DNA of 64,000 nucleotides, taken from the NCBI RefSeq assembly GCF_003594935.2, contig NZ_CP043342.1, positions 4,836,001 to 4,900,000 on the forward strand, written 5' to 3'. Of the stretch, positions 56,571 through 64,000 are shown piece by piece. The position numbers and the translations under genes are program-made. Each line of letters begins with the position of its first letter. Position 1 is the stretch's first letter. The DNA is from Enterobacter huaxiensis. Lineage in GTDB: Bacteria; Pseudomonadota; Gammaproteobacteria; Enterobacterales; Enterobacteriaceae. The notes beneath the pieces are model-generated. The model did no database searches. It worked only from the letters and a program-made list of their open reading frames with translations, and was not told the origin of the DNA.

Positions 56571-57908
56571 ATGAGTCAACAACACAATACCCAGACATCT
56601 GGTCAGGGTCTGCTTGAGCGCGTGTTCAAACTGCGCGAGCACGGCACAACGGCACGCACCGAAGTGATCGCCGGTTTCACCACCTTCCTGACGATGGTGT
56701 ATATCGTTTTTGTTAACCCGCAAATTCTGGGCGTTGCTGGCATGGATACCAGCGCCGTCTTTGTGACTACCTGCCTGATTGCTGCGCTTGGCAGCATTCT
56801 GATGGGCGTATTCGCTAACCTGCCTGTGGCGCTCGCCCCGGCAATGGGTCTGAATGCCTTCTTCGCGTTCGTGGTCGTTCAGGCGATGGGCCTGCCGTGG
56901 CAGGTTGGCATGGGCGCTATCTTCTGGGGCGCCGTTGGCCTGCTGCTGCTGACCATCTTCCGCGTGCGCTACTGGATGATTGCCAATATCCCGGTGAGCC
57001 TGCGCGTGGGCATCACCAGCGGTATCGGCCTGTTCATCGGCATGATGGGTCTGAAAAACGCTGGGGTGATCGTGGCGAACCCGGAAACGCTGGTGAGCAT
57101 CGGCAACCTGACCTCTCACAGCGTGCTGCTGGGCGTGCTGGGCTTCTTTATCATCGCCATCCTCGCGTCCCGCAATATTCACGCGGCGGTGCTGGTGTCC
57201 ATCGTGGTCACCACGCTGCTGGGCTGGATGCTGGGCGATGTACAGTTCCACGGTATCGTCTCAGCGCCACCGAGCGTCTCTACCGTTATTGGTCACGTGG
57301 ATCTGGCTGGGTCGTTTAACCTCGGTCTGGCGGGCGTGATTTTCTCCTTCATGCTGGTGAACCTGTTTGACTCCTCCGGTACGCTGATCGGCGTGACCGA
57401 TAAAGCCGGTCTGGCGGATGAGAAAGGTAAATTCCCGCGTATGAAGCAGGCGCTGTTTGTAGATAGCGTCTCCTCCGTTGCAGGTTCTTTCATCGGGACC
57501 TCCTCTGTGACCGCTTACATTGAGTCCTCTTCGGGCGTCTCCGTTGGCGGCCGTACCGGCCTGACGGCGGTAGTAGTGGGCCTTCTGTTCCTGCTGGTGA
57601 TTTTCCTGTCTCCGCTGGCGGGGATGGTCCCACCGTATGCGGCCGCAGGCGCGCTGATCTACGTAGGCGTTCTGATGACGTCCAGCCTGGCGCGCGTGAA
57701 GTGGGAAGATTTGACGGAAGCCGTTCCGGCGTTTATTACCGCAGTCATGATGCCGTTCAGCTTCTCGATTACCGAAGGTATCGCGCTGGGCTTTATCTCT
57801 TACTGCGTGATGAAGGTCGGTACCGGCCGCTTCCGCGAGCTCAGCCCGTGCGTGATCGTTGTGGCGCTGCTGTTTGTGCTGAAGATTGTGTTTATTGACG
57901 CGCACTGA
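56571..57908 (+). CDS. adeP: Adenine permease AdeP (YieG)
   Basis: A 445-residue inner-membrane H+/adenine symporter of the NCS2/AzgA family; sequence and length nearly match E. coli. Family motifs are GFTTFLTMVYIVFVNP (about 33-48), ALAPAMGLNAFFAF and VNLFDSSGTLIGV. Two ATG codons are adjacent (56568, 56571); the second gives the E. coli length. Confidence 0.96.
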   Translation: MSQQHNTQTSGQGLLERVFKLREHGTTARTEVIAGFTTFLTMVYIVFVNPQILGVAGMDTSAVFVTTCLIAALGSILMGVFANLPVALAPAMGLNAFFAFVVVQAMGLPWQVGMGAIFWGAVGLLLLTIFRVRYWMIANIPVSLRVGITSGIGLFIGMMGLKNAGVIVANPETLVSIGNLTSHSVLLGVLGFFIIAILASRNIHAAVLVSIVVTTLLGWMLGDVQFHGIVSAPPSVSTVIGHVDLAGSFNLGLAGVIFSFMLVNLFDSSGTLIGVTDKAGLADEKGKFPRMKQALFVDSVSSVAGSFIGTSSVTAYIESSSGVSVGGRTGLTAVVVGLLFLLVIFLSPLAGMVPPYAAAGALIYVGVLMTSSLARVKWEDLTEAVPAFITAVMMPFSFSITEGIALGFISYCVMKVGTGRFRELSPCVIVVALLFVLKIVFIDAH

Positions 57909-57923
57909 GGTGCGGTTTGTGTT

Positions 57924-57998
57924 GTCAGGTGGCGCTTCGCTTACCTGACCTACTGACGAGTGTAGGCCCGGTAAGCGCTAGCGCCACCGGGCTTTTTT
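57924..57998. repeat. Paired REP palindromes between adeP and chrR
   Basis: Inverted units TCAGGTGGCGCTTCGCTTAC.. and GGCCCGGTAAGCGCTAGCGC.. (quoted in part) end with a GGGCTTTTTT run that could also serve as an adeP terminator. Confidence 0.8.
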
Positions 57999-57999
57999 A

Positions 58000-58566
58000 T
58001 CAGGCTTTAACCCGCTTAATATAATCCCCAAACGCCGTCAGCTGGCCAGACAGATGGTCACGCGTGCTCTGATCCACCACTTCACCCGTCTGCGGGTCGA
58101 CCTTGTTCTGAATCACACCGCCCATAAATTCCGGCTTATTCATCACCATCGCATCCAGGAACACCAGAATCTGGCGCAGGTGATACTGACAGCGCGCGCC
58201 GCCAATCGCCCCCATGGAGCTGGTCTGGATGAGTACCGGTTTACCGGACAGCGGCTGTTCCGGCAGGCGAGACAGCCAGTCAATGGCGTTCTTCAGGCCA
58301 CCCGGCACCGAGTAGTTATACTCTGGGGTCACGATGACCACGCCGTCAGCCTGGCGAATCTGCTCTGCAATCGCTTCCACGCTCTGCGGGAACCCTTCTT
58401 CCTGCTGTACGTCAGCATCATAAAGCGGGATATCGCCAATGGACGGCAGCGCGGCAATTTCCATTCCTGCTGGCGCCAGCTGTGGCAGGGTGCGGGCTAC
58501 CATCCCGTTGAATGAACCTTTGCGCAGGCTTCCCAGTAACGTAACAACTTTCAACGTATCAGACAT
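58000..58566 (-). CDS. chrR: NAD(P)H-dependent quinone/chromate reductase ChrR (YieF)
   Basis: A 188-residue FMN-binding flavodoxin-fold protein, E. coli length. The FMN phosphate loop is LLGSLRKGSFNGM (about 10-22) and the flavin contact TPEYNYSVPGGLKN (about 80-93). It reduces quinones (and Cr(VI)) by two electrons, limiting oxidative stress. Confidence 0.95.
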   Translation of the reverse strand: MSDTLKVVTLLGSLRKGSFNGMVARTLPQLAPAGMEIAALPSIGDIPLYDADVQQEEGFPQSVEAIAEQIRQADGVVIVTPEYNYSVPGGLKNAIDWLSRLPEQPLSGKPVLIQTSSMGAIGGARCQYHLRQILVFLDAMVMNKPEFMGGVIQNKVDPQTGEVVDQSTRDHLSGQLTAFGDYIKRVKA

Positions 58567-58602
58567 GATTACTCCTGTTTCATCATGATGACCCTGAATG
58601 GA

Positions 58603-59349
58603 TCAGCTAAGGGTGAATGCTTTTTCTGCCGGTAAACTGGTTAAACGCATCAGACGAGCGGCGGGTTCGTTGGCGCGCTCGGGCACATCAGGAAGGCTAC
58701 GCCATCCGTGTTTGCTGTCAAATTCCCAGATCTTCAGGCGCTCAATCGCGGGGGTCACCGCAATCGACCAAATCAATACGTCCTCTGCGTCGCTGAGCGC
58801 TTCTACCAGCGTGGCTTTGGTTGCACGCAGGCGTCCGGAGCCTGGCAGCAGCTGCAGCAGGCTAGCGTCGTCTGACGCGCAGCCGCAGAGTTTACGAATG
58901 CTCTGGCGCAGGGTAATGAGCTGGGCTCTGGCCTCGATGGGGTCATTTTGATTGCGCACCCACAGTTTCTCATTGCTGGAGAGCGGGTAGTCCTCGTGCG
59001 GGTTCGCGCCGTGGAGGCCGCGCGTCGCGCGCTGAAGCTCCATATCCAGTCCGCAATCACCTTCGGTGGTGAGCGCAACGCCAATAATGTTGCCAGTATA
59101 GGCAATGGAAAAACGGGGCAGATCCGGGTCAGCAAAGACCGGGCGGCCTTCAGGTTGGGTGATGATGTCCGGCAGTTCGCTGGTGCCGTACAGCATAAAT
59201 AACAGTTCAGCGAGAAGTGCTCTGGAGGCTAAGAACCGCGTCCTGCGGTGTTCCGGAAGTTTGAGCGCCTCACTGTGACAGGCTGAAGAAATTCTGGCCG
59301 ATACGAGACGTCCTTCAGTAAGCAACCCTCTTGCAAAGTGCGTAGCCAT
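58603..59349 (-). CDS. yieE: 4'-phosphopantetheinyl transferase-superfamily protein YieE
   Basis: A 248-residue protein related to Sfp-type transferases (E. coli YieE: 249). The Mg2+-binding pair lies in DCGLDMELQ (about 115-123). The usual second motif (WxxKEA) is degenerate, reading LITLRQSIRKLCG. Members transfer phosphopantetheine from CoA to carrier proteins; the substrate here is unknown. It is downstream of yidZ on the same strand. Confidence 0.88.
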   Translation of the reverse strand: MATHFARGLLTEGRLVSARISSACHSEALKLPEHRRTRFLASRALLAELLFMLYGTSELPDIITQPEGRPVFADPDLPRFSIAYTGNIIGVALTTEGDCGLDMELQRATRGLHGANPHEDYPLSSNEKLWVRNQNDPIEARAQLITLRQSIRKLCGCASDDASLLQLLPGSGRLRATKATLVEALSDAEDVLIWSIAVTPAIERLKIWEFDSKHGWRSLPDVPERANEPAARLMRLTSLPAEKAFTLS

Positions 59350-59471
59350 TTTTCGCTCCTTGATAATGGTCGTAGTCGGTTAAACGGTTACATCATTATC
59401 GCTTAACTTACCCTCTGTTTTAATCAGTAAATGGGAGTAAGAGAAGCCTGAGGACCAAACTTTACATTTTC

Positions 59472-60443
59472 TTAGGCAAAACTGGGGCCCGGGGCGGCGT
59501 ACAGCGCTTTGATTGTCTCTCTCAGCCAGACGATTTTGGGGTTGTGACTGTTGCGTTTATGCCAGATTAGCGTGAAGGGCACGGTCAGCTTTTCCGCCTG
59601 CGCTTCGTCAATGGGAATAGGAAGCGCGATCAGCTTCCGCTGGTGGAGTTCATTATAGTGGTGGCAGTAGTGCGGCGCCGTAGCGATATAGTTATGGCCG
59701 GGCTGCGCCGCCATAAACATCGCCTGTTCGAACCCCGGCAGGCACATGGCGATATTACGCTCACGTCCCATCTCTTTTAGCACCTCATCGAGCGCCCAGG
59801 TGTCGCTGCGTTCCCAAAAGATGCTGATATGCGGATAGCGCAGAAACGTCTCCAGATCCCACGCTTCCTGTAGCGCCGGGTGGTCTTCGCGCAGATACAC
59901 GCAGGGACGGTCGCTGAACAGGATTTCGTAGTCGATAAACCACGGCATCAGCTTCAGCAGCTCACGGGAGCGCGGGTGCGTTTCACGTCCGGTAAAGCCA
60001 AGATCCACCTCCCCACGCGTTATGGCATCCAGCGAATCGTAGTCCCAGTGGCGCATCTTCACCGTCGCCTGCGGATAGCGCTGATTCACCTGTTCCAGCA
60101 GGGCGTTAAAGCGGATCAGCATCAGCGGCGTTTCGGCGGCGAGCACAAACGTCAGCCCGCCGGGGGAGTCATGGTGGAATTTGTCGAGGATCTGGTTGCC
60201 AATCTGCATCCAGTCGGCCAGATCCTGCTCCAGGCTCACCGTCAGCGGGGTTGGCAGCAGCCCTAACGGCGTCTTCACAAACAGCGGGTCTTCAAACCAG
60301 TCGCGCAGTTTTGCCAGCGATTTACTCACCGCGGACGGCGTCACGTTCATCCGTTTTGCGGCTTTGGTGACGCTGCGCTCCTGCAGCAAAAGCTGCAGGC
60401 AAAGCAAGAGGTTAAGATCGAGACTGCTGATGGGCTTCTTCAT
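59472..60443 (-). CDS. yidZ: LysR-family regulator YidZ
   Basis: A 323-residue regulator (E. coli: 319). The N-terminal winged helix is RSVTKAAKRMNVTPSAVSKS (about 23-42, core AAKRMNVTPSAVS), followed by a periplasmic-binding-like effector domain. E. coli YidZ has been linked to anaerobic nitric-oxide resistance; the mechanism is unclear. Its start overlaps the mdtL end by 32 bases. Confidence 0.93.
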   Translation of the reverse strand: MKKPISSLDLNLLLCLQLLLQERSVTKAAKRMNVTPSAVSKSLAKLRDWFEDPLFVKTPLGLLPTPLTVSLEQDLADWMQIGNQILDKFHHDSPGGLTFVLAAETPLMLIRFNALLEQVNQRYPQATVKMRHWDYDSLDAITRGEVDLGFTGRETHPRSRELLKLMPWFIDYEILFSDRPCVYLREDHPALQEAWDLETFLRYPHISIFWERSDTWALDEVLKEMGRERNIAMCLPGFEQAMFMAAQPGHNYIATAPHYCHHYNELHQRKLIALPIPIDEAQAEKLTVPFTLIWHKRNSHNPKIVWLRETIKALYAAPGPSFA

Positions 60444-61587
60444 AATGCGCCGCGGGCTGGATGACCATAAGTAAGGTAATGCACACTATGCTACAGCCAA
60501 TGAGAACCCCGATCAGCATATTCAGTGCATTCAGGCCGATGACGGCAGCCAGCCATATCCACAGCGATGAACCGCAGACCTGCGCAATACCCAGTACCGA
60601 GCTTGCGACGCCTGCGCGCAGGGAGAACGGGCCGAGCGCCTGGCTCATCGCTACGCCAAAGCCGACGGAGAACCCGGCGCAGATCAGAGTAATGCCCACC
60701 AGCATGAGTGCGTGCGAGCTGGCTGTTGCCAGAATCACGCCCGCTGCCAGAAATAATACCTGTGAGGTCAGCATCAGCGTGCGCTGGCGGAAGATATTCA
60801 GGGCAAACGGCGTCGAGAAGGAGACCGCCATGCTCACCATCGCGGTTAGCGCCATGACGGTGGAATACTCGCCGCGATCGAAGCCCATCGTCTCCATCAG
60901 TAACACCGGGGAAACGTTTACATAGGTGAGGATCACCGCCACGCTCAGCGTGGTCACGGCCAGACGGCTGAGGAAAAAGCGGTTAAGAAGCTTTTCGGCG
61001 GGGTGAATAGTGGCAGCGTGTCCCGTATTCTGCGAACCCGGATGGGTCTCTCTCAGCACGGTGATAGACAGGATAAACACCAGCGCACCCATGGCCGCCA
61101 TCGTCCAGAAGAGGCTCTGCCACGGGAATTTCAGCATGATCAGGTAGCCCACAACGGGGGCCAGCACCGGAATAATGCAGGTTATGCCGTTGAGCATTGA
61201 GAGCACTTTGGCGCGGCGCTGGGCGCTTAAGGTATCGCGCAAAATCGCAAACGCCACGACGTAGCAGCCGCCGGCACCAATGCCCTGGATAAAACGCCCG
61301 CTCAGGAAAAGCGTGCTGTCGTGCGCCAGCGAGCAAAGCACGGAAGCCAGTGCGAACACGATGGCTCCTGTAATGGCGACAGGCTGGCGGCCCGCTTTAT
61401 CCGCGATTTTCCCGGCAAACACCATCGATGACGCCATCCCCGCGAGGTAGGCCGAAAACGCGATATGCAGCTGCGCTTCGCTGGCGCCCAAATCGCGGGC
61501 GATGTGCGGCAGCCCCACCAGATACATATCAATGCCCGACGGATAAAGCAGTACCAGCGCAAAACTACAAAACAGAAAACGAGCCAT
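60412..61587 (-). CDS. mdtL: MFS multidrug efflux protein MdtL
   Basis: A 391-residue 12-helix transporter of the DHA1 (Bcr/CflA-like) family, E. coli length. Motif A GKIADKAGRQPVAI (about 58-71) and motif C VLAPVVGYLI (about 141-150) are visible. E. coli MdtL confers chloramphenicol resistance when overproduced. It is adjacent to mnmE; the tnaCAB genes found between them in E. coli are missing. Confidence 0.95.
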   Translation of the reverse strand: MARFLFCSFALVLLYPSGIDMYLVGLPHIARDLGASEAQLHIAFSAYLAGMASSMVFAGKIADKAGRQPVAITGAIVFALASVLCSLAHDSTLFLSGRFIQGIGAGGCYVVAFAILRDTLSAQRRAKVLSMLNGITCIIPVLAPVVGYLIMLKFPWQSLFWTMAAMGALVFILSITVLRETHPGSQNTGHAATIHPAEKLLNRFFLSRLAVTTLSVAVILTYVNVSPVLLMETMGFDRGEYSTVMALTAMVSMAVSFSTPFALNIFRQRTLMLTSQVLFLAAGVILATASSHALMLVGITLICAGFSVGFGVAMSQALGPFSLRAGVASSVLGIAQVCGSSLWIWLAAVIGLNALNMLIGVLIGCSIVCITLLMVIQPAAHYEEAHQQSRS

Positions 61588-61654
61588 AGAACCCCCATAG
61601 ATGCAGGCATGCAGAATAGGGGGTGAAAAAGGATTAGGCGAGTTGCCATTTGGA

Positions 61655-61687
61655 CAAAGGTGATTTCCTGGCAGGAAATCACCTTTT
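61655..61687 (-). terminator. Hairpin after mnmE
   Basis: Palindrome AAAGGTGATTTCC / GGAAATCACCTTT with loop TGGCA. It lies in the 110-base mdtL-mnmE interval just past the mnmE stop; the T-run is short, so termination may be partial. Confidence 0.7.
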
Positions 61688-61697
61688 ATAGCGGGTG

Positions 61698-63062
61698 TTA
61701 CTTACCAATACAGAAGCTGGAGAAAATCCTTCCCAGCAGATCGTCCGACGTAAACTCCCCGGTGATCTCGCTCAGGTTCTGCTGCGCCAGGCGCAGCTCT
61801 TCCGCCAGCAGCTCGCCTGCCCATGCGCCGAGAAGCTGCGCTTTACCCTGAACAAGGTGGTTTGCCGCCTCTTCCAGCGCCTGCAGGTGACGGCGACGCG
61901 CCAGGAAGCCGCCTTCCATGCTGGTATCAAAGCCCATGCTCTGCTTGAGATGGTTGCGCAGGTCGTCAACGCCCTCGCCGGTACGCGCCGACAGGCGAAT
62001 CAGTGAGTGACCGTTCACATCGCTGATACCGAGCGTTTCGCCGGTAACGTCCGCTTTGTTACGCACCACGGTGATCGGCAGTTTCGCCGGGAGACGGGCG
62101 ATAAAGTCTGGCCAGATGTCCGCCGGGTCGACGGCGTCGGTCGTGGTGCCGTCTACCATAAACAGCACGCGGTCGGCCTGTTCGATCTCCTGCCATGCAC
62201 GTTCAATACCGATACGTTCCACTTCGTCGCTGGCGTCGCGCAGTCCGGCGGTATCGATGATGTGCAGCGGCATGCCGTCGATGTGAATATGCTCGCGCAG
62301 CACGTCGCGGGTGGTGCCGGCGATATCCGTCACGATAGCGGCCTCGCGGCCCGCCAGGGCGTTCAGCAGGCTCGATTTACCGGCGTTAGGGCGACCGGCA
62401 ATCACGACCTTCATCCCCTCACGCAGCAGGCTGCCCTGACGCGCTTCGGCTCGGACGGCGTCGAGATCGTTCATCACCTGGTTGAGCTGGGCTTCGATTT
62501 TGCCGTCAGAGAGGAAGTCGATCTCCTCGTCCGGGAAGTCGATAGCCGCTTCGACGTAGATACGCAGGTGAGTAAGTGCTTCCACAAGGTGATTTACGCG
62601 AGCGGAGAACGCGCCCTGCAGCGAGTTCAGCGCGGAGCGGGCCGCCTGTTCAGAACTGGCGTCGATCAGGTCAGCAATCGCCTCGGCCTGCGCCAGGTCG
62701 AGCTTATCGTTGAGGAAAGCACGTTCGGAGAACTCGCCCGGCTTCGCAATACGCAGACCCGGCAGCGTCAGAATACGTTTTAACAGCAGGTCGAGGATAA
62801 CCGGCCCGCCGTGGCCCTGCAGCTCCAGCACGTCTTCGCCGGTAAAGGAGTTTGGGCCGGGGAACCACAGCGCAATCCCCTGATCCAGCGGGGTGCCGTC
62901 GGTGTCTTTAAACGGTAGATAGTCAGCGTAGCGCGGCTTTGGCAGATTACCCAGCACCGCTTCGGCCACCTCGCGCGCCTTCAGGCCGGAGATACGCAGA
63001 ATGCCTACACCACCGCGTCCCGGTGGGGTTGCCTGGGCGACGATAGTGTCGTTATGGCTCAT
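61698..63062 (-). CDS. mnmE: tRNA modification GTPase MnmE (TrmE)
   Basis: A 454-residue protein, E. coli length. The N-terminal domain (1-~118) is a formyl-THF-binding fold (PPGRGGVGILRISG). The GTPase domain (~216-378) shows GRPNAGKSS, DTAG and NKAD motifs, and the C-terminus is FCIGK with the functional cysteine. Works with MnmG (29.1 kb) on tRNA wobble uridines. Confidence 0.98.
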   Translation of the reverse strand: MSHNDTIVAQATPPGRGGVGILRISGLKAREVAEAVLGNLPKPRYADYLPFKDTDGTPLDQGIALWFPGPNSFTGEDVLELQGHGGPVILDLLLKRILTLPGLRIAKPGEFSERAFLNDKLDLAQAEAIADLIDASSEQAARSALNSLQGAFSARVNHLVEALTHLRIYVEAAIDFPDEEIDFLSDGKIEAQLNQVMNDLDAVRAEARQGSLLREGMKVVIAGRPNAGKSSLLNALAGREAAIVTDIAGTTRDVLREHIHIDGMPLHIIDTAGLRDASDEVERIGIERAWQEIEQADRVLFMVDGTTTDAVDPADIWPDFIARLPAKLPITVVRNKADVTGETLGISDVNGHSLIRLSARTGEGVDDLRNHLKQSMGFDTSMEGGFLARRRHLQALEEAANHLVQGKAQLLGAWAGELLAEELRLAQQNLSEITGEFTSDDLLGRIFSSFCIGK

Positions 63063-63083
63063 GGTTGGTCTCGTTCAATACAA

Positions 63084-63110
63084 ATAAAAAAGGCGGTCAA
63101 TCGACCGCCC
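63084..63110 (-). terminator. yidC terminator
   Basis: Seven-pair stem GGCGGTC / GACCGCC; on the minus strand it is followed by a run of six T residues. Lies between yidC and mnmE. Confidence 0.85.
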
Positions 63111-63134
63111 TTATTTTAGCGTTAACTTACCGAA

Positions 63135-64000
63135 TCAGGACTTTTTCTTTTCGCGGCTATGCAGGCCACGCTTCTCAAGACCACGGTAAATCAGCTGCTG
63201 CTGGATGATGGTCACCAGGTTGCTGACGATATAGTACAGCACCAGACCTGACGGGAACCACAGGAAGAACACGGTGAAGATGACCGGCATAAAGGTCATG
63301 ATCTTCTGCTGCATCGGGTCGGTCACGGTGGTCGGAGACATCTTCTGGATGAAGAACATCGTCACGCCCATCAGGATCGGCAGGATGTAGTACGGGTCCT
63401 GTGCAGACAGGTCATGGATCCACAGTGCAAACGGCGCGTGGCGCAGCTCAACGGAACCCATCAGCATGTAGTACAGCGCAAGGAAGATTGGCATCTGAAT
63501 CAGCAGCGGGAAGCAGCCACCCAGTGGGTTCACTTTCTCTGCTTTATACAGGGCCATCATTTCCTGGCTCTGACGCTGTTTATCATCGCCCAGACGCTCA
63601 CGCATCGCCGCAATCTTCGGCTGCAGCATACGCATCTTCGCCATGGAGGTGTACTGCGCTTTAGTCAGCGGGTACATGATGCCACGAACGATGAAGGTGA
63701 TGATGATGATGGAGAAGCCCCAGTTACCCACGAAGCTGTGGATGAACTTCAGCAGCTTAAACAGCGGCTGGGAGATGAACCACAACCAACCGTAATCAAC
63801 GGTCAGATCCAGGTGAGGCGCAACGGCCGCCATTTTATCCTGAATTTCTGGGCCAACCCACAGGGTGCTTGCCAGCTTACCGGTTTCACCCGGCTGTACC
63901 AGAACCGGCTGGGATTTGTAGCCGATGGCTGCAAGACCGTTGCCGAGGTTCGCGGTGTAGAAGTTGTTGGTACCGTCGTTATTCGGGATCCATGCAGTCG
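63135..64000 (-). CDS. yidC: Membrane protein insertase YidC, C-terminal part
   Basis: The frame runs off the right edge; about 288 C-terminal residues are present (E. coli total 548). The conserved insertase core has five membrane segments, starting near LWFISQPLFKLLKFIHSFVG (quoted as its core) with the hydrophilic-groove arginine in FIVRGIMYPLTKAQY, and ending RGLHSREKKKS. YidC inserts membrane proteins, including ATP synthase subunit c encoded at 33.6 kb. Confidence 0.98.
   Translation of the reverse strand, partial: TAWIPNNDGTNNFYTANLGNGLAAIGYKSQPVLVQPGETGKLASTLWVGPEIQDKMAAVAPHLDLTVDYGWLWFISQPLFKLLKFIHSFVGNWGFSIIIITFIVRGIMYPLTKAQYTSMAKMRMLQPKIAAMRERLGDDKQRQSQEMMALYKAEKVNPLGGCFPLLIQMPIFLALYYMLMGSVELRHAPFALWIHDLSAQDPYYILPILMGVTMFFIQKMSPTTVTDPMQQKIMTFMPVIFTVFFLWFPSGLVLYYIVSNLVTIIQQQLIYRGLEKRGLHSREKKKS

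Overview
The window is about 64 kb of chromosome from an enteric gamma-proteobacterium of the family Enterobacteriaceae. Nearly every core protein has the same length as its E. coli K-12 counterpart and gene order largely follows E. coli. The GC-rich palindromic repeats, the missing tryptophanase (tna) operon, and an isolated pectate lyase together point to the Enterobacter/Lelliottia/Leclercia group. The genus is an inference; the family is secure. The window contains the chromosomal replication origin (oriC, about 28.78-29.06 kb).

Layout. 0-7.8 kb: end of engB, Spot 42 RNA, polA, yihG, dsbA, srkA, yihD, mobA and mobB. 7.9-13.3 kb: a complete rRNA operon on the minus strand (16S, tRNA-Glu, 23S, 5S) with tandem P1/P2 promoters. 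13.4-26.6 kb: yieP, hsrA, the ribose operon (rbsDACBKR), kup and ravA-viaA. 26.6-31.8 kb: asnA, asnC, mioC, oriC, mnmG and rsmG. 32.4-39.3 kb: the complete ATP synthase operon atpIBEFHAGDC. 39.3-45.5 kb: a putative 23-residue ORF behind two CRP-type palindromes, a periplasmic PL9 pectate lyase (pelX-like) with KdgR-type operators, then glmU and glmS with the Tn7 attachment site. 45.8-50.8 kb: a four-gene chaperone-usher fimbrial operon. 51-55.6 kb: the phosphate operon pstSCAB-phoU behind Pho boxes. 55.7-64 kb: yieH, adeP, chrR, yieE, yidZ, mdtL, mnmE and the 3' part of yidC.

Most of the DNA is housekeeping: replication, DNA repair, oxidative protein folding, molybdenum cofactor, respiration-linked ATP synthesis, amino-sugar synthesis, phosphate uptake, tRNA U34 modification (both partners, MnmE and MnmG) and membrane-protein insertion. 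Accessory material sits at two points. One is the atpC-glmU interval (small ORF plus pelX, suggesting use of plant pectin oligomers). The other is the glmS-pstS interval (fimbriae at the Tn7 site).

The most striking structural feature is the rRNA operon. Its upstream flank and tRNA-Glu spacer match E. coli rrnC, but its downstream flank (mobB) matches E. coli rrnA. The roughly 90-kb block that separates these operons in E. coli is therefore not here, which implies recombination between rRNA operons in this lineage or an assembly misjoin. I found no CRISPR array, prophage or insertion sequence. No wholly new multi-gene system is evident; the best candidate for something undescribed is the 23-residue ORF with its double CRP-type control region.
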